Assembly (NCBI RefSeq): GCF_032452875.1 | Contig: NW_026893688.1 | Span: 62,001-126,000, forward strand | DNA: 64,000 bases | Origin: Bos javanicus | Lineage: Eukaryota; Chordata; Mammalia; Artiodactyla; Bovidae | Reading direction: 5' to 3' | Shown: piece after piece, positions 40,722 through 54,959 of the stretch | How the letters are laid out: each line of letters begins with the position of its first letter | How positions within the stretch are numbered: position 1 is the stretch's first letter | Program-made: the position numbers and the translations under genes | The notes under the pieces: model-generated | Seen by the model: the letters and a program-made list of their open reading frames with translations, nothing else | The model's database searches: none | Told to the model about the DNA's origin: nothing

Positions 40722-40965
40722 GTGCCTCTGGAGGCAATAAACAAAGAGCTGAGTAGGCACGAATCAAACAGTCAGCAGGCAATAATCATGGAACTCAGCT
40801 GTGAGGAATCATGCTGCTCAGCTGGCAATAATCAAGCAGCTGAGCAGGCAGGAATTACGCAGCACAGCTGGCAATTGTCAAGCAGATGACAGGCAGGAAT
40901 CATGCAGCTCAGCTGGCAATTGTCAAGCAGATGAGCAGACAGTAATCACGCAGCTCAGCAGGCCC
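40722..40965. repeat. Pvu-type block 13 (class A)
   Basis: Full-length class A, near block 2 in sequence, including the GGCAGGAATCATGCAGCTC dimer (most class A blocks have AATCGTGCAG here). It pairs with block 14 at a spacing of 1818 bp. Confidence 0.9.
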
Positions 40966-42539
40966 TGATCACGTGACTGAGCATGCACTGTTCACGTGGC
41001 TGATCATACACTGATCACGTGATTGATCATGCACTGATCACTTGGATATCATGCACTGATCACGTGGCTGATCATACACTGTTCACGTGTCTGACCATGC
41101 ACTGATCACGTGGCTGATCATACACTGCTCACGTAACTGATCATGCACTGATCACGTGGCTGATCATGCACTGATCACGTGGCTGATCATGCACTGATCA
41201 CGTGGCTATCATGCACTGATCACGTGACTGATCATGCACTGATCACGTAATTGATCATGCACTGATCACGTGGCTGATCATGCACTGATCACGTGGCTGA
41301 TCATGCACTGATCACGTGACTGATCATGCACTGATCACGTGGCTATCATGCACTGATCACGTGGCTGATCATGCACTGATCACGTAACTGATCATGCACT
41401 GATCACGTGGCTGATCATGCACTGATCACGTGACTGATCATGCACTGATCACGTGACTGATCATGCACTGATCACGTGGCTATCATGCACTGATCACGTG
41501 GCTGATCATGCACTGATCACGTGACTGATCATGCACTGATCACTGGCTATCATGCACTGATCACGTGGCTATCATGCACTGATCACGTGGCTGATCATGC
41601 ACTGATCACGTGACTGATCATGCACTGATCACGTCTATATCATGCACTGATCACGTGACTGATCATGCACTGATCACGTGGATGATCATGCACTGATCAC
41701 GTGACTGATCATGCACTGATCACGTGGCTATCATGCACTGATCACGTGCTGATCATGCACTGATCACGTAGCTACCATGTACTGATCACGTGACTGATCA
41801 TGCACTGATCACGTAATTGATCATGCACTGATCAGTGACTGATCATGCACTGATCACGTGACTGATCATGCACTGATCACGTGACTGATCATGCACTGAT
41901 CACGTGGCTATCATGCACTGATCACGTGGCTGATCATGCACTGATCACGTAGCTACCATGCACTGATCACGTGACTGATCATGCACTGATCACGTGGCTG
42001 ATCATGCACTGATCACGTGGCTGATCATGCACTGATCACGTGACTGATCATGCACTGATCACGTGACTGATCATGCACTGATCACGTGGCTATCATGCAC
42101 TGATCACGTGGCTGATCATGCACTGATCACGTGCCTGATCATGCACTGATCACATGACTGATCATGCACTGATCACGTGACTGATCATGCACTGATCACG
42201 TGGCTATCATGCACTACTCACGTGGCTGATCATGCAATGATCATGTAGCTACCATGTACTGGTCACGTGACTGATCATACACCCATCAGGTGACTGATCA
42301 TGCACTGATCACGTGCCTGATCATGCACTGATCACGTGACTGATCATGCACTGATCACGTGGCTATCATGCACTGATCACGTGGCTGATCATGCACTGAT
42401 CACGTGGCTGATCATGCACTGATACCGTGACTGAGCATGGACTGATCACATGACTATCATGTAGTGATCACGTGACTTAATGGCGCTGATCATGTGACTG
42501 ATCATGCGCTGATCATGTTTGCTATCATACACTGATCAT
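40966..42539. repeat. Sau-type array between blocks 13 and 14
   Basis: 1574 bp, another version of the 1.6-kb A-to-A interval seen at 24588-26183 and 26383-27979: GTTCACGTGTCTGACC near 41081, GTCTATATCATGC near 41634 and CACCCATCAGGTG near 42280. Confidence 0.9.
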
Positions 42540-42783
42540 GTGCCTCTGGAGGCAATAAACAAAGAGCTGAGTAGGCACGAATCAAACAGTCAGCAGGCAA
42601 TAATCATGGAACTCAGGTGTGAGGAATCATGCTGCTCAGCTGGCTGTAATCAAGCAGCTGAGCAGGCAGGAATTACGCAGCACAGCTGGCAATTGTCAAG
42701 CAGATGACAGGCAGGAATCGTGCAGCTCAGCTGGCAATTGTCAAGCAGATGAGCAGACAGTAATCACGCAGCTCAGCAGGCCC
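42540..42783. repeat. Pvu-type block 14 (class A, GGTGTG variant)
   Basis: Shares AACTCAGGTGTGAGG with block 11. It uniquely carries GGCTGTAATCAAGC where other A blocks have GGCAATAATCAAGC. Confidence 0.9.
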
Positions 42784-42814
42784 TGATCACGTGACTGAGC
42801 ATGCACTGTTCACG

Positions 42815-42965
42815 TGAATCATGCTGATCAGCTGGCAATGATCATGCACTGATCAGGCAGGAATTACACATCACAGCTGGCAATTGTCATGCAGATGACA
42901 GGCAGGATCATGCAGCTCAGCTGGCAATTGTCACGCAGATGATCAGACACTGATCACGCAGCTCA
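42815..42965. repeat. Hybrid Pvu/Sau secondary copy after block 14
   Basis: Twin of 36360-36508 and further toward the Sau type: GCAGATGATCAGACACTG replaces GCAGATGAGCAGACAGTA, before CAGCTCATCATGC. It is the most converted of the four secondary copies. Confidence 0.85.
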
Positions 42966-44693
42966 TCATGCACTGATCACGTGACTGATCATGCACTGAT
43001 CACGTGGCTGATCATGCACTGATCACGTGACTGATCATGCACTGATCACGTGGCTATCATGCACTGATCACGTGGCTGATCATGCACTGATCACGTGGCT
43101 GATCATGCACTGATCACGTGGCTGATCATACTCTGCTCACGTAACTGATCATGAACACATCACTTGGCTCTCATGCACTTCTCACGTGGCTCGTCATGGA
43201 ATGATCACGTAGCTACCATATACTGGTCACGTGACTGATCATGCACTGATCACGTAAATGATCATGCACTGATCACGTGACTGATCATGTACTGATCACG
43301 TGACTGATCATGCACTGATCACGTGGCTATCATGCACTGCTCACGTGGCTGATCATGCAACGATCACGTAGCAACCATGTACTGGTCACGTGACTGATCA
43401 TGCACTGATCACGTAATGATCATGCACTGATCACGTGGCTCATCATGCACTGATCACGTGGCTGATCACACACGTATCACGTGACTGATCATGCACTGAT
43501 CACGTGACTAATCATGCACTGATCACGTGGCTATCATGCACTGATCACGTGGCTGATCACACACGATCACGTGACTGATCATGCACTGATCACGTGGCTA
43601 TCATGCACTGATCACGTGGCTATCATGCACTGATATCATGCACTGATCACGTGGCTGATCACACACTGATCACGTGACTGATCATGCACTGATCACGTGG
43701 CTATCATGCACTGATCACGTGGCTGATCATGCACTGATCACGTAGCTATCATGCACTGATCACGTGACTGATCATGCACTGATCACGTGGCTGATCATGC
43801 ACTGATCACGTGACTGATCATGCACTGATCACGTGGCTGATCATGCACTGATCACGTGACTGATCATGCACTGATCACGTGACTGATCATGCACTGATCA
43901 CGTGGCTGATCATGCACTGATCACGTGGCTGATCATGCACTGATCACGTGACTGATCATGCACTGATCACGTGGATATCATGCACTGATCACGTGGCTGA
44001 TCATGCACTGATCACGTGTCTGATCATGCACTGATCACGTGGCTGATCATGCACTGATCACGTGACTGATCATGCACTGATCACGTGGCTATCATGCACT
44101 GATCACGTGGCTGATCATGCACTGATCACGTGGCTGATCACACACTGTCACGTGACATATCATGCACTGATCACGTGGCACTCATGCACTGATCACGTGG
44201 CTGATCATACACTGATCACGTAACTGATCATGCACTGATCACGTGGCTATCATGCACTGATCACGTGGCTGTCATGCAATGATCACGGCTACCATATACT
44301 GGTCACGTGACTGATCATGCACTGATCACGTAACTGATCATGCACTGATCACGTGACTGATCATGCACTGATCACGTGACTGATCATGCACTGATCACGT
44401 GGCTATCATGCACTGATCACGTGGCTGATCATGCACTGATCACGTAGCAACCATGCACTGATCACGTGACTGATCATGCACTGATCACGTAATGATCATG
44501 CACTGATCACGTGGCTCATCATGCACTGATCACGTGGCTGATCATGCACTGATCACGCAGCTATCATGCACTGATCACATGACTGATCATGCACTGATCA
44601 CGTAATTGATCATGCACTGATCACGTGGCTTATCATGCACTGATCATGTGACTGATCATGTGCTGATCATGTTTGCTGTCATACACTGATCAT
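42966..44693. repeat. Sau-type array between block 14 and block 15
   Basis: 1728 bp. Second copy of 36509-38234 with scattered substitutions and small changes near 43130-43205 (CATACTCTGCTC, CATGAACACATCACTTGG, GCTCGTCATGG). Confidence 0.9.
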
Positions 44694-44929
44694 GTGCCTC
44701 TGGAGGCAATGAACAAGAGCTGAGTAGGCAGGAATCAGTAGGCAATAATCATGGAACTCAGCTCTGAGAAATCATGCTGCTCAGCTGGCAATAATCAAGT
44801 AGATGAGCAGGCAGGAATTATGCAGCACAGGTGGCAATTGTCAAGCAGATGACAGGCAGGAATCGTGCAGCTCAGCTGGCAATTGTCAAGCAGATGAGCA
44901 GACAGTAATCACGCAGCTCAGCAGGCCCT
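44694..44929. repeat. Pvu-type block 15 (class B)
   Basis: Class B of the AATCAGTAGGC lineage. It has CAAGTAGATGAGC, first seen here and later in blocks 18, 20 and 30, and CACAGGTGGC. Confidence 0.88.
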
Positions 44930-47159
44930 GATCACGTGACTGAGCATGCACTGTTCACGTGGCTGATCACACACTGATCACGTGACTGATCATGCACTGA
45001 TCACGTGGCTATCATGCACTGATCACGTGACTGTCATGCACTGATCACGTAATTGTCATGCACTGATCACGTGGCTATCATGCACTGATCACGTGGCTGA
45101 TCATGCACTGATCACGTGACTGATCATGCACTGATCACGTGGCTATCATGCACTGATCACGTGGCTGATCATGCACTGATCACGGGACTGATCATGCACT
45201 GATCGTGGCGCTATCATGCACTGACTACATGACTGATCATGCACTGATCACGTGCTGATCATGCACTGATCACGTGACTGATCATGCACTGATCACGTGA
45301 CTGATCATGCACTGATCACGTGGCTGATCATGCACTGATCACGTGGCTGATCATGCAATGATCACGTAGCTACCATATACTGATCACGTGACTGATCATG
45401 CACTGATCACGTAAATGATCATGCACTGATCACGTGACTGATCATGCACTGATCACGTGACTGATCATGCACTGATCACGTGGCTATCATGCACTGATCA
45501 CGTGGCTGATCATGCAATGATCACGTAGCAACCATGTACTGGTCACGTGACTGATCATGCACTGATCACGTAATTGATCATGCACTGATCACGTGGCTCA
45601 TCATGCACTGATCACGTGACTGATCATGCACTGATCACGTGACTGATCATGCACTGATCACGTGGCAATCATGCACTGATCACGTGGCTGATCATGCACT
45701 GATCACGTGCCTGATCATGCACTGATCACGTGACTGATCATGCACTGATCACGTGGCTATCATGCACTGATCACGTGGCTGATCATGCACTGATCACGTG
45801 GCTGATCATGCACTGATCACGTGACTGATCATGCACTGATCACGTGGCTATCATGCACTGATCACGTGGATATCATGCACTGATCACGTGGCTGATCATG
45901 CACTGATCACGTGACTGATCATGCACTGATCACGTGGTATCATGCACTGATCACGTGGCTGATCATACACTGATCACGTGTCTGATCATGCACTGATCAC
46001 GTGGCTGATCATACACTGATCACGTAGCTGATCATGCACTGATCACGTGGCTATCATGCACTGATCACGTGGCTGATCATGCACTGATCACGTAGCTTAC
46101 ATGCACTGGTCACGTGACTGATCATGCACTGATCACGTAATTGATCATGCACTGATCACGTGACTGATCATGCACTGATCACGTGACTGATCATGCACTG
46201 ATCACGTGGCTATCATGCACTGCTCACGTGGCTGATCATGCAATGATCACATAGCTACCATGTACTGGTCACGTGACTGATCATGCACTGATCACGTAAT
46301 TGATCATGCACTGATCACGTGGCTGATCATGCACTGATCACGTGACTGATCATGCACTGATCACGTGACTGATCATGCACTGATCACGTGGCTATCATGC
46401 ACTGATCACGTGGCTGATCATGCACTGATCACGTGACTGATCATGCACTGATCACGTGACTGATCATGCACTGATCACGTGGCTATCATGCACTGATCAC
46501 GTGGCTGATCATGCACTGATCACGTGTCTGATCATGCACTGATCACGTGGCTGATCATGCACTGATCACGTGACTGATCATGCACTGATCACGTGGCATC
46601 ATGCACTGATCACGTGGCTGATCATACACTGATCACGTGACTGATCATGCACTGATCACGTGGCTATCATGCACTGCTCACGTGGCTGATCATGCACTGA
46701 TCACGTAGCTACCATGCACTGGTCACGTGACTGATCATGCACTGATCACGTGACTGATCATGCACTGATCACGTGACTGATCATGCACTGATCACGTGAC
46801 TGATCATGCACTGATCACGTGGCTATCATGCACTGATCACGTGGCTGATCATGCACTGATCACGTAGCAATCATGCACTGATCACGTGACTGATCATGCA
46901 CTGATCACGTGGCTGATCATGCACTGATCACGTGACTGATCATGCACTGATCACGTGACTGATCATGCACTGATCACGTGGCTATCATGCACTGATCACG
47001 TGGCTGATCATGCACTGATCACGCAGCTATCATGCACTGGTCACATGACTGATCATGCACTGATCACGTGACTGATCATGCACTGATCACGTGGCTTATC
47101 ATGCATTGATCATGTGACTGATCATGTGCTGATCATGTTTGCTATCATACACTGATCAT
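44930..47159. repeat. Sau-type array between blocks 15 and 16
   Basis: 2.23 kb. The first 1.6 kb parallels 38470-40060 at an offset of about 6455 bp (for example TAGCTTACATGCACTGG near 46093 against TAGCTGACATGCACTGG near 39639). The rest differs and runs into a class B lead-in. Confidence 0.9.
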
Positions 47160-47399
47160 GTGCCTCTGGAGGCAATGAACAAAGAGCTGAGTAGGCAGGA
47201 ATCAGTCAGCAGGCAATAATCATGGAACTCAGCTGTGAGAAATCATGCTGCTCAGCTGGCAATAATCAAGCAGCTGAGCAGGCAGGAATTATGCAGCACA
47301 GCTGGCAATTGTCAAGCAGATGACAGGCAGGAATCGTGCAGCTCAGCTGGCAATTGTCAAGCAGATGAGCAGACAGTAATCACGCAGCTCAGCAGGCCC
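47160..47399. repeat. Pvu-type block 16 (class B body, class A-like lead-in)
   Basis: The lead-in reads TTTGCTATCATAC, as in class A, but the body is class B (GGCAATGAAC, GGCAGGAATCAGTC). It keeps the full AATCAGTCAGCAGG, unlike blocks 8, 10, 12 and 15. It looks recombinant between the classes. Confidence 0.85.
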
Positions 47400-50115
47400 T
47401 GATCACGTGACTGAGCATGCACTGTTCACGTGGCTGATCATACACTGATCACGTGACTGATCATGCACTGATCACGTGGCTATCATGCACTGATCACGTG
47501 GCTGATCATGCACTGATCACGTAATTGTCATGCACTGATCACGTGGCTGATCATGCACTGATCACGTGGCTGATCATGCACTGATCACGTGACTGATCAT
47601 GCACTGATCACGTGGCTATCATGCACTGATCACGTGGCTGATCATGCACTGATCACGGGACTGATCATGCACTGATCACGGGCTATCATGCACTGACTAC
47701 ATGACTGATCATGCACTGATCACGTGGATGATCATGCACTGATCACGTGACTGATCATGCACTGATCACGTGACTGATCATGCACTGATCACGTGGCTGA
47801 TCATGCACTGATCACGTGGCTATCATGCACTGATCACGTGGCTGATCATGCACTGATCACGTAGCTACCATGTACTGATCACGTGACTGATCATGCACTG
47901 ATCACGTAATTGATCATGCACTGATCACGTGGCTGATCATGCACTGATCACGTGGCTGATCATGCACTGATCACGTGACTGATCATGCACTGATCACGTG
48001 ACTGATCATGCACTGATCACGTGGCTATCATGCACTGATCACGTGGCTGATCATACTGATCACGTGGCTGATCATGCACTGATCACGTGGCTGATCATGC
48101 ACTGATCACGTGACTGATCATGCACTGATCACGTGGCTGATCATGCACTGATCACGTAGCTATCATGCACTGATCACGTGACTGATCATGCACTGATCAC
48201 GTGACTGATCATGCACTGATCACGTGACTGATCATGCACTGATCACGTGACTGATCATGCACTGATCACGTGGCTATCATGCACTGATCACGTGGCTGAT
48301 CATACACTGATCACGTGTCTGATCATGCACTGATCACGTGGCTGATCATGCACTGATCACGTAACTGATCATGCACTGATCACGTGGCTATCATGCACTG
48401 ATCACGTGGCTGATCATGCACTGATCACGTGGCTGATCACACTGTCACGTGACTGATCATGCACTGATCACGTGGCACTCATGCACTGATCACGTGGCTG
48501 ATCATACACTGATCACGTAACTGATCATGCACTGATCACGTGGCTATCATGCACTGATCACGTGGCTGTCATGCAATGATCACGTAGCTACCATATACTG
48601 GTCACGTGACTGATCATGCACAGATCACGTAAATGATCATGCACTGATCAGTGACTGATCATGCACTGATCACGTGACTGATCATGCACTGATCACGTGG
48701 CTATCATGCACTGATCACGTGGCTGATCATGCAATGATCACGTAGCAACCATGTACTGGTCACGTGACTGATCATGCACTGATCACGAATTGATCATGCA
48801 CTGATCACGTGACTGATCATGCACTGATCACGTGGCTGATCACACACTGATCACGTGACTGATCATGCACTGATCACGTGGCTATCATGCACTGATCACG
48901 TGGCTATCATGCACTGATCACGTGGATATCATGCACTGATCACGTGGCTGATCACACACTATCACGTGACTGATCATGCACTGATCACGTGGCTGATCAT
49001 GCACTGATATCATGCACTGATCACGTGGCTGATCACACACTGATCACGTGACTGATCATGCACTGATCACGTGGCTATCATGCACTGATCACGTGGCTGA
49101 TCATGCACTGATCACGTAGCTATCATGCACTGATCACGTGACTGATCATGCACTGATCACGTGGCTGATCATGCACTGATATCATGCACTGATCACGTGG
49201 CTGATCACACACTATCACGTGACTGATCATGCACTGATCACGTGGCTATCATGCACTGATCACGTGGCTGATCATGCACTGATCACGTAGCTATCATGCA
49301 CTGATCACGTGACTGATCATGCACTGATCACGTGGCTGATCATGCACTGATCACGTGGCTATCATGCACTGATCACGTGGCTGATCATGCACTGATCACG
49401 TAGCTATCATGCACTGATCACGTGACTGATCATGCACTGATCACGTGGCTGATCATGCACTGATCACGTGGCTGATCATGCACTGATCACGTGGCTGATC
49501 ATGCACTGATCACGTGACTGATCATGCACTGATCACGTGGCTATCATGCACTGATATCATGCACTGATCACGTGGCTATCATGCACTGATCACGTGGCTG
49601 ATCATGCACTGATCACGTGCCTGATCATGCACTGATCACATGACTGATCATGCACTGATCACGTGACTGATCATGCACTGATCACGTGGCTATCATGCAC
49701 TACTCACGTGGCTGATCATGCAATGATCATGTAGCTACCATGTACTGGTCACGTGACTGATCATGCACTGATCACGTGGCTGATCATGCACTGATCACGT
49801 GGCTATCATGCACTGATCACGTGGCTGATCATGCACTGATCACGTGCCTGATCATGCACTGATCACGTGACTGATCATGCACTGATCACGTAGCAATCAT
49901 GCACTGATCACGTGGCTGATCATGCACTGATCACGTGGCTGATCATGCACTGATCACGTGGCTATCATGCACTGATCACGTGGCTGATCATGCACTGATA
50001 CCGTGACTGAGCATGGACTGATCACATGACTATCATGTAGTGATCACGTGACTTAATGGCGCTGATCATGTGACTGATCATGCGCTGATCATGTTTGCTA
50101 TCATACACTGATCAT
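47400..50115. repeat. Sau-type array between blocks 16 and 17
   Basis: 2.7 kb. Post-B signature near 47655-47680. Contains several 13-bp truncated monomers (about 49006, 49183 and 49551) and a shortened CATACTGATC unit near 48053. The short cassette around them (TCACACAC, GGCTAT, TAGCTATC) is repeated at about 180 bp. Confidence 0.9.
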
Positions 50116-50359
50116 GTGCCTCTGGAGGCAATAAACAAAGAGCTGAGTAGGCATGAATCAAACAGTCAGCAGGCAATAATCATGGAACTCAGCTGTGAGG
50201 AATCATGCTGCTCAGCTGGCAATAATCAAGCAGCTGAGCAGGCAGGAATTACACAGCACAGCTGGCAATTGTCAAGCAGATGACAGGCAGGAATCATGCA
50301 GCTCAGCTGGCAATTGTCAAGCAGATGAGCAGACAGTAATCACGCAGCTCAGCAGGCCC
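50116..50359. repeat. Pvu-type block 17 (class A)
   Basis: Class A with GGCATGAATCAAAC (CG to TG) and ACACAGCACAG. First of four class A blocks followed at exactly 555 bp by a class B block. Confidence 0.9.
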
Positions 50360-50914
50360 TGATCACGTGACTGAGCATGCACTGTTCACGTGGCTGATCA
50401 TACACTGATCACGTGATTGATCATGCACTGATCACTTGGATATCATGCACTGATCACGTGGCTGATCATACACTGTTCACGTGTCTGACCATGCACTGAT
50501 CACGTGGCTGATCATACACTGCTCACGTAACTGATCATGCACTGATCACGTGGCTGATCATGCACTGATCACGTGGCTGATCATGCACTGATCACGTAGC
50601 TACCATGTACTGGTCACGTGACTGATCATGCACTGATCACGTGACTGATCATGCACTGATCACGTGGCTGATCATGCACTGATCACGTGACTGATCATGC
50701 ACTGATCACGTGACTGATCATGCACTGATCACGTGGCTATCATGCACTGATCACGTGGCTGATCATGCACTGATCACGCAGCTACCATGTACTGGTCACG
50801 TGACTGATCATGCACTGATCACGTAATTGATCATGCACTGATCACGTGGCTTATCATGCATTGATCATGTGACTGATCATGTGCTGATCATGTTTGGTGT
50901 CATACACTGATCAT
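50360..50914. repeat. Sau-type 555-bp A-to-B spacer, first copy
   Basis: About 24 monomers in a fixed order: CACTTGGATATC, CTGTTCACGTGTCTGACC, CATACACTGCTC, a TAGCTACC unit, then a GCAGCTACC unit before the class B lead-in. The same spacer recurs at 54164, 59486 and 63321. Confidence 0.9.
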
Positions 50915-51154
50915 GTGCATCTGGAGGCAATGAACAAAGAGCTGAGTAGGCAGGAATCAGTCAGCAGGCTGTAATCATGGAACTCAGCTCTGAGAAATCA
51001 TGCTGCTCAGCTGGCAATAATCAAGTAGATGAGCAGGCAGGAATTATGCAGCACAGGTGGCAATTGTCAAGCAGATGACAGGCAGGAATCGTGCAGCTCA
51101 GCTGGCAATTGTCAAGCAGATGAGCAGACAGTAATCACGCAGCTCAGCAGGCCC
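50915..51154. repeat. Pvu-type block 18 (class B, late lineage)
   Basis: First block of the late class B lineage: GTGCATCTGG instead of GTGCCTCTGG, and GGCTGTAATC instead of GGCAATAATC. Also CAAGTAGATG and CACAGGTGGC. Confidence 0.88.
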
Positions 51155-53919
51155 TGATCACGTGACTGAGCATGCACTGTTCACGTGGCTGATCATACAC
51201 TGATCACGTGACTGATCATGCACTGATCACGTGGCTATCATGCACTGATCACGTGACTGATCATGCACTGATCACGTAATTGTCATGCACTGATCACGTG
51301 GCTGATCATGCACTGATCACGTGGCTGATCATGCACTGATCACGTGACTGATCATGCACTGATCACGTGGCTATCATGCACTGATCACGTGGCTGATCAT
51401 GCACTGATCACGGGACTGATCATGCACTGATCACGGGCTATCATGCACTGATACATGACTGACATGCACTGATCACGTGGATGATCATGCACTGATCACG
51501 TGACTGATCATGCACTGATCACGTGACTGATCATGCACTGATCACGTGGCTGATCATGCACTGATCACGTGGCTATCATGCACTGATCACGTGGCTGATC
51601 ATGCACTGATCACGTAGCTACCATGTACTGATCACGTGACTGATCATGCACTGATCACGTAATTGATCATGCACTGATCACGTGGCTGATCATGCACTGA
51701 TCACGTGGCTGATCATGCACTGATCACGTGACTGATCATGCACTGATCACGTGGCTATCATGCACTGATCACGTGGCTGATCATACTGATCACGTGGCTG
51801 ATCATGCACTGATCACGTGGCTGATCATGCACTGATCACGTGACTGATCATGCACTGATCACGTGGCTATCATGCACTGATCACGTGGCTATCATGCACT
51901 GATCACGTGACTGATCATGCACTGATCACGTAGCTATCATGCACTGATCACGTGACTGATCATGCACTGATCACGTGACTGATCATGCACTGATCACGTG
52001 ACTGATCATGCACTGATCACGTGACTGATCATGCACTGATCACGTGGCTATCATGCACTGATCACGTGGCTGATCATGCACTGATCACGTGGCTGATCAT
52101 GCACTGATCACGTGGCTGATCATGCACTGATCACGTGACTGATCATGCACTGATCACGTGGCTGATCATACTGATCACGTGACTGATCATGCACTGATCA
52201 CGTGGCTATCATGCACTGATCACGTGGCTGATCATGCAATGATCACGTAGCTACCATATACTGGTCACGTGACTGATCATGCACTGATCACGTAAATGAT
52301 CATGCACTGATCACGTGACTGATCATGCACTGATCACGTGACTGATCATGCACTGATCACGTGGCTATCATGCACTGATCACGTGGCTGATCATGCAATG
52401 ATCACGTAGCAACCATGTACTGGTCACGTGACTGATCATGCACTGATCACGAATTGATCATGCACTGATCACGTGACTGATCATGCACTGATCACGTGGC
52501 TGATCACACACTATCACGTGACTGATCATGCACTGATCACGTGGCTATCATGCACTGATCACGTGGCTATCATGCACTGATCACGTGGATATCATGCACT
52601 GATCACGTGGCTGATCATGCACTATCACGTGACTGATCATGCACTGATCACGTGGCTATCATGCACTGATCACGTGGCTATCATGCACTGATCACGTGGC
52701 TGATCATGCACTGATCACGTAGCTATCATGCACTGATCACGTGACTGATCATGCACTGATCACGTAATTGATCATGCACTGATCACGTGACTGATCATGC
52801 ACTGATCACGTGACTGATCATGCACTGATCACGTGGCTATCATGCACTGATCACGTGGCTGATCATGCACTGATCACGCAGCTATCATGCACTGATCACG
52901 TGACTGATCATGCACTGATCACGTAATTGATCATGCACTGATCACGTGGCTGATCATGCACTGATCACGTGACTGATCATGCACTGATCACGTGACTGAT
53001 CATGCACTGATCACGTGGCTGATCACACTGATCACGTGACTGATCATGCACTGATCACGTGGCTATCATGCACTGATCACGTGGCTGATCATGCACTGAT
53101 CACGTAGCTATCATGCACTGATCACGTGACTGATCATGCACTGATCACGTGGCTGATCATGCACTGATATCATGCACTGATCACGTGGCTGATCACACAC
53201 GATCACGTGACTGATCATGCACTGATCACGTGGCTATCATGCACTGATCACGTGGCTGATCATGCACTGATCACGTAGCTATCATGCACTGATCACGTGA
53301 CTGATCATGCACTGATCACGTGACTGATCATGCACTGATCACGTGGCTATCATGCACTGATATCATGCACTGATCACGTGGCTATCATGCACTGATCACG
53401 TGGCTGATCATGCACTGATCACGTGCCTGATCATGCACTGATCACGTGACTGATCATGCACTGATCACGTGACTGATCATGCACTGATCACGTGGCTATC
53501 ATGCACTATCACGTGGCTGATCATGCAATGATCATGTAGCTACCATGTACTGGTCACGTGACTGATCATGCACTGATCACGTGGCTGATCATGCACTGAT
53601 CACGTGGCTATCATGCACTGATCACGTGGCTGATCATGCACTGATCACGTGCCTGATCATGCACTGATCACGTGACTATCATGCACTGATCACGTGGCAA
53701 TCATGCACTGATCACGTGGCTGATCATGCACTGATCACGTGGCTGATCATGCACTGATCACGTGGCTATCATGCACTGATCACGTGGCTGATCATGCACT
53801 GATACCGTGACTGAGCATGGACTGATCACATGACTATCATGTAGTGATCACGTGACTTAATGGCACTGATCATGTGACTGATCATGCGCTGATCATGTTT
53901 GCTATCATACACTGATCAT
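51155..53919. repeat. Sau-type array between blocks 18 and 19
   Basis: 2.77 kb. Post-B signature near 51411-51440, a shortened CATACTGATC unit near 51783 and again near 52168, and 13-bp truncated monomers near 53167 and 53358. It ends with the class A lead-in. Confidence 0.9.
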
Positions 53920-54163
53920 GTGCCTCTGGAGGCAATAAACAAAGAGCTGAGTAGGCACGAATCAAACAGTCAGCAGGCAATAATCATGGAACTCAGCTGT
54001 GAGGAATCATGCTGCTCAGCTGGCAATAATCAAGCAGCTGAGCAGGCAGGAATTACACAGCACAGCTGGCAATTGTCAAGCAGATGACAGGCAGGAATCA
54101 TGCAGCTCAGCTGGCAATTGTCAAGCAGATGAGCAGACAGTAATCACGCAGCTCAGCAGGCCC
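53920..54163. repeat. Pvu-type block 19 (class A)
   Basis: Class A with ACACAGCACAG and GGCAGGAATCATGC, like block 17, which it follows by 3804 bp. Confidence 0.9.
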
Positions 54164-54718
54164 TGATCACGTGACTGAGCATGCACTGTTCACGTGGCTG
54201 ATCATACACTGATCACGTGATTGATCATGCACTGATCACTTGGATATCATGCACTGATCACGTGGCTGATCATACACTGTTCACGTGTCTGACCATGCAC
54301 TGATCACGTGGCTGATCATACACTGCTCACGTAACTGATCATGCACTGATCACGTGGCTGATCATGCACTGATCACGTGGCTGATCATGCACTGATCACG
54401 TGGCTACCATGTACTGGTCACGTGACTGATCATGCACTGATCACGTGACTGATCATGCACTGATCACGTGGCTGATCATGCACTGATCACGTGGCTGATC
54501 ATGCACTGATCACGTGACTGATCATGCACTGATCACGTGGCTATCATGCACTGCTCACGTGGCTGATCATGCACTGATCACGCAGCTACCATGTACTGGT
54601 CACGTGACTGATCATGCACTGATCACGTAATTGATCATGCACTGATCACGTGGCTTATCATGCACTGATCATGTGACTGATCATGCACTGATCATGTTTG
54701 GTGTCATACACTGATCAT
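54164..54718. repeat. Sau-type 555-bp A-to-B spacer, second copy
   Basis: Same length and marker order as 50360-50914, with GTGGCTACC in place of GTAGCTACC near 54403. Its end is homogenised: CATGCACTGATCATGTTTGG replaces CATGTGCTGATCATGTTTGG. Confidence 0.9.
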
Positions 54719-54959
54719 GTGCATCTGGAGGCAATGAACAAAGAGCTGAGTAGGCAGGAATCAGGCAGCAGGCTATAATCATGGAACTCAGCTCTGAGAA
54801 ATCATGCTGCTCAGCTGGCAATAATCAAGTAGATGAGCAGGCAGGAATTATGCAGCACAGCTGGCAATTGTCAAGCAGATGACAGGCAGGAATCGTGCAG
54901 CTCAGCTGGCAATTGTCAAGCAGATGAGCAGACAGGAATCACGCAGCTCAGCAGGCCCT
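54719..54959. repeat. Pvu-type block 20 (class B, late lineage)
   Basis: GTGCATCTGG, GGCTATAATC and AATCAGGCAGCAGG. It has GACAGGAATCACGC where most blocks have GACAGTAATCACGC. The same change marks the following class A cluster. Confidence 0.88.

Noticed and set aside
28414..49000. Possible assembly duplication as the cause of the near-identical kilobase repeats
   Set aside because: Copies differ by scattered substitutions and indels (for example ACACTGCACAG, the loss of about 1 kb after block 10, and the GGTGTG variant), so they are not exact duplicates. Consensus polishing of individual monomers cannot be excluded from the sequence alone.
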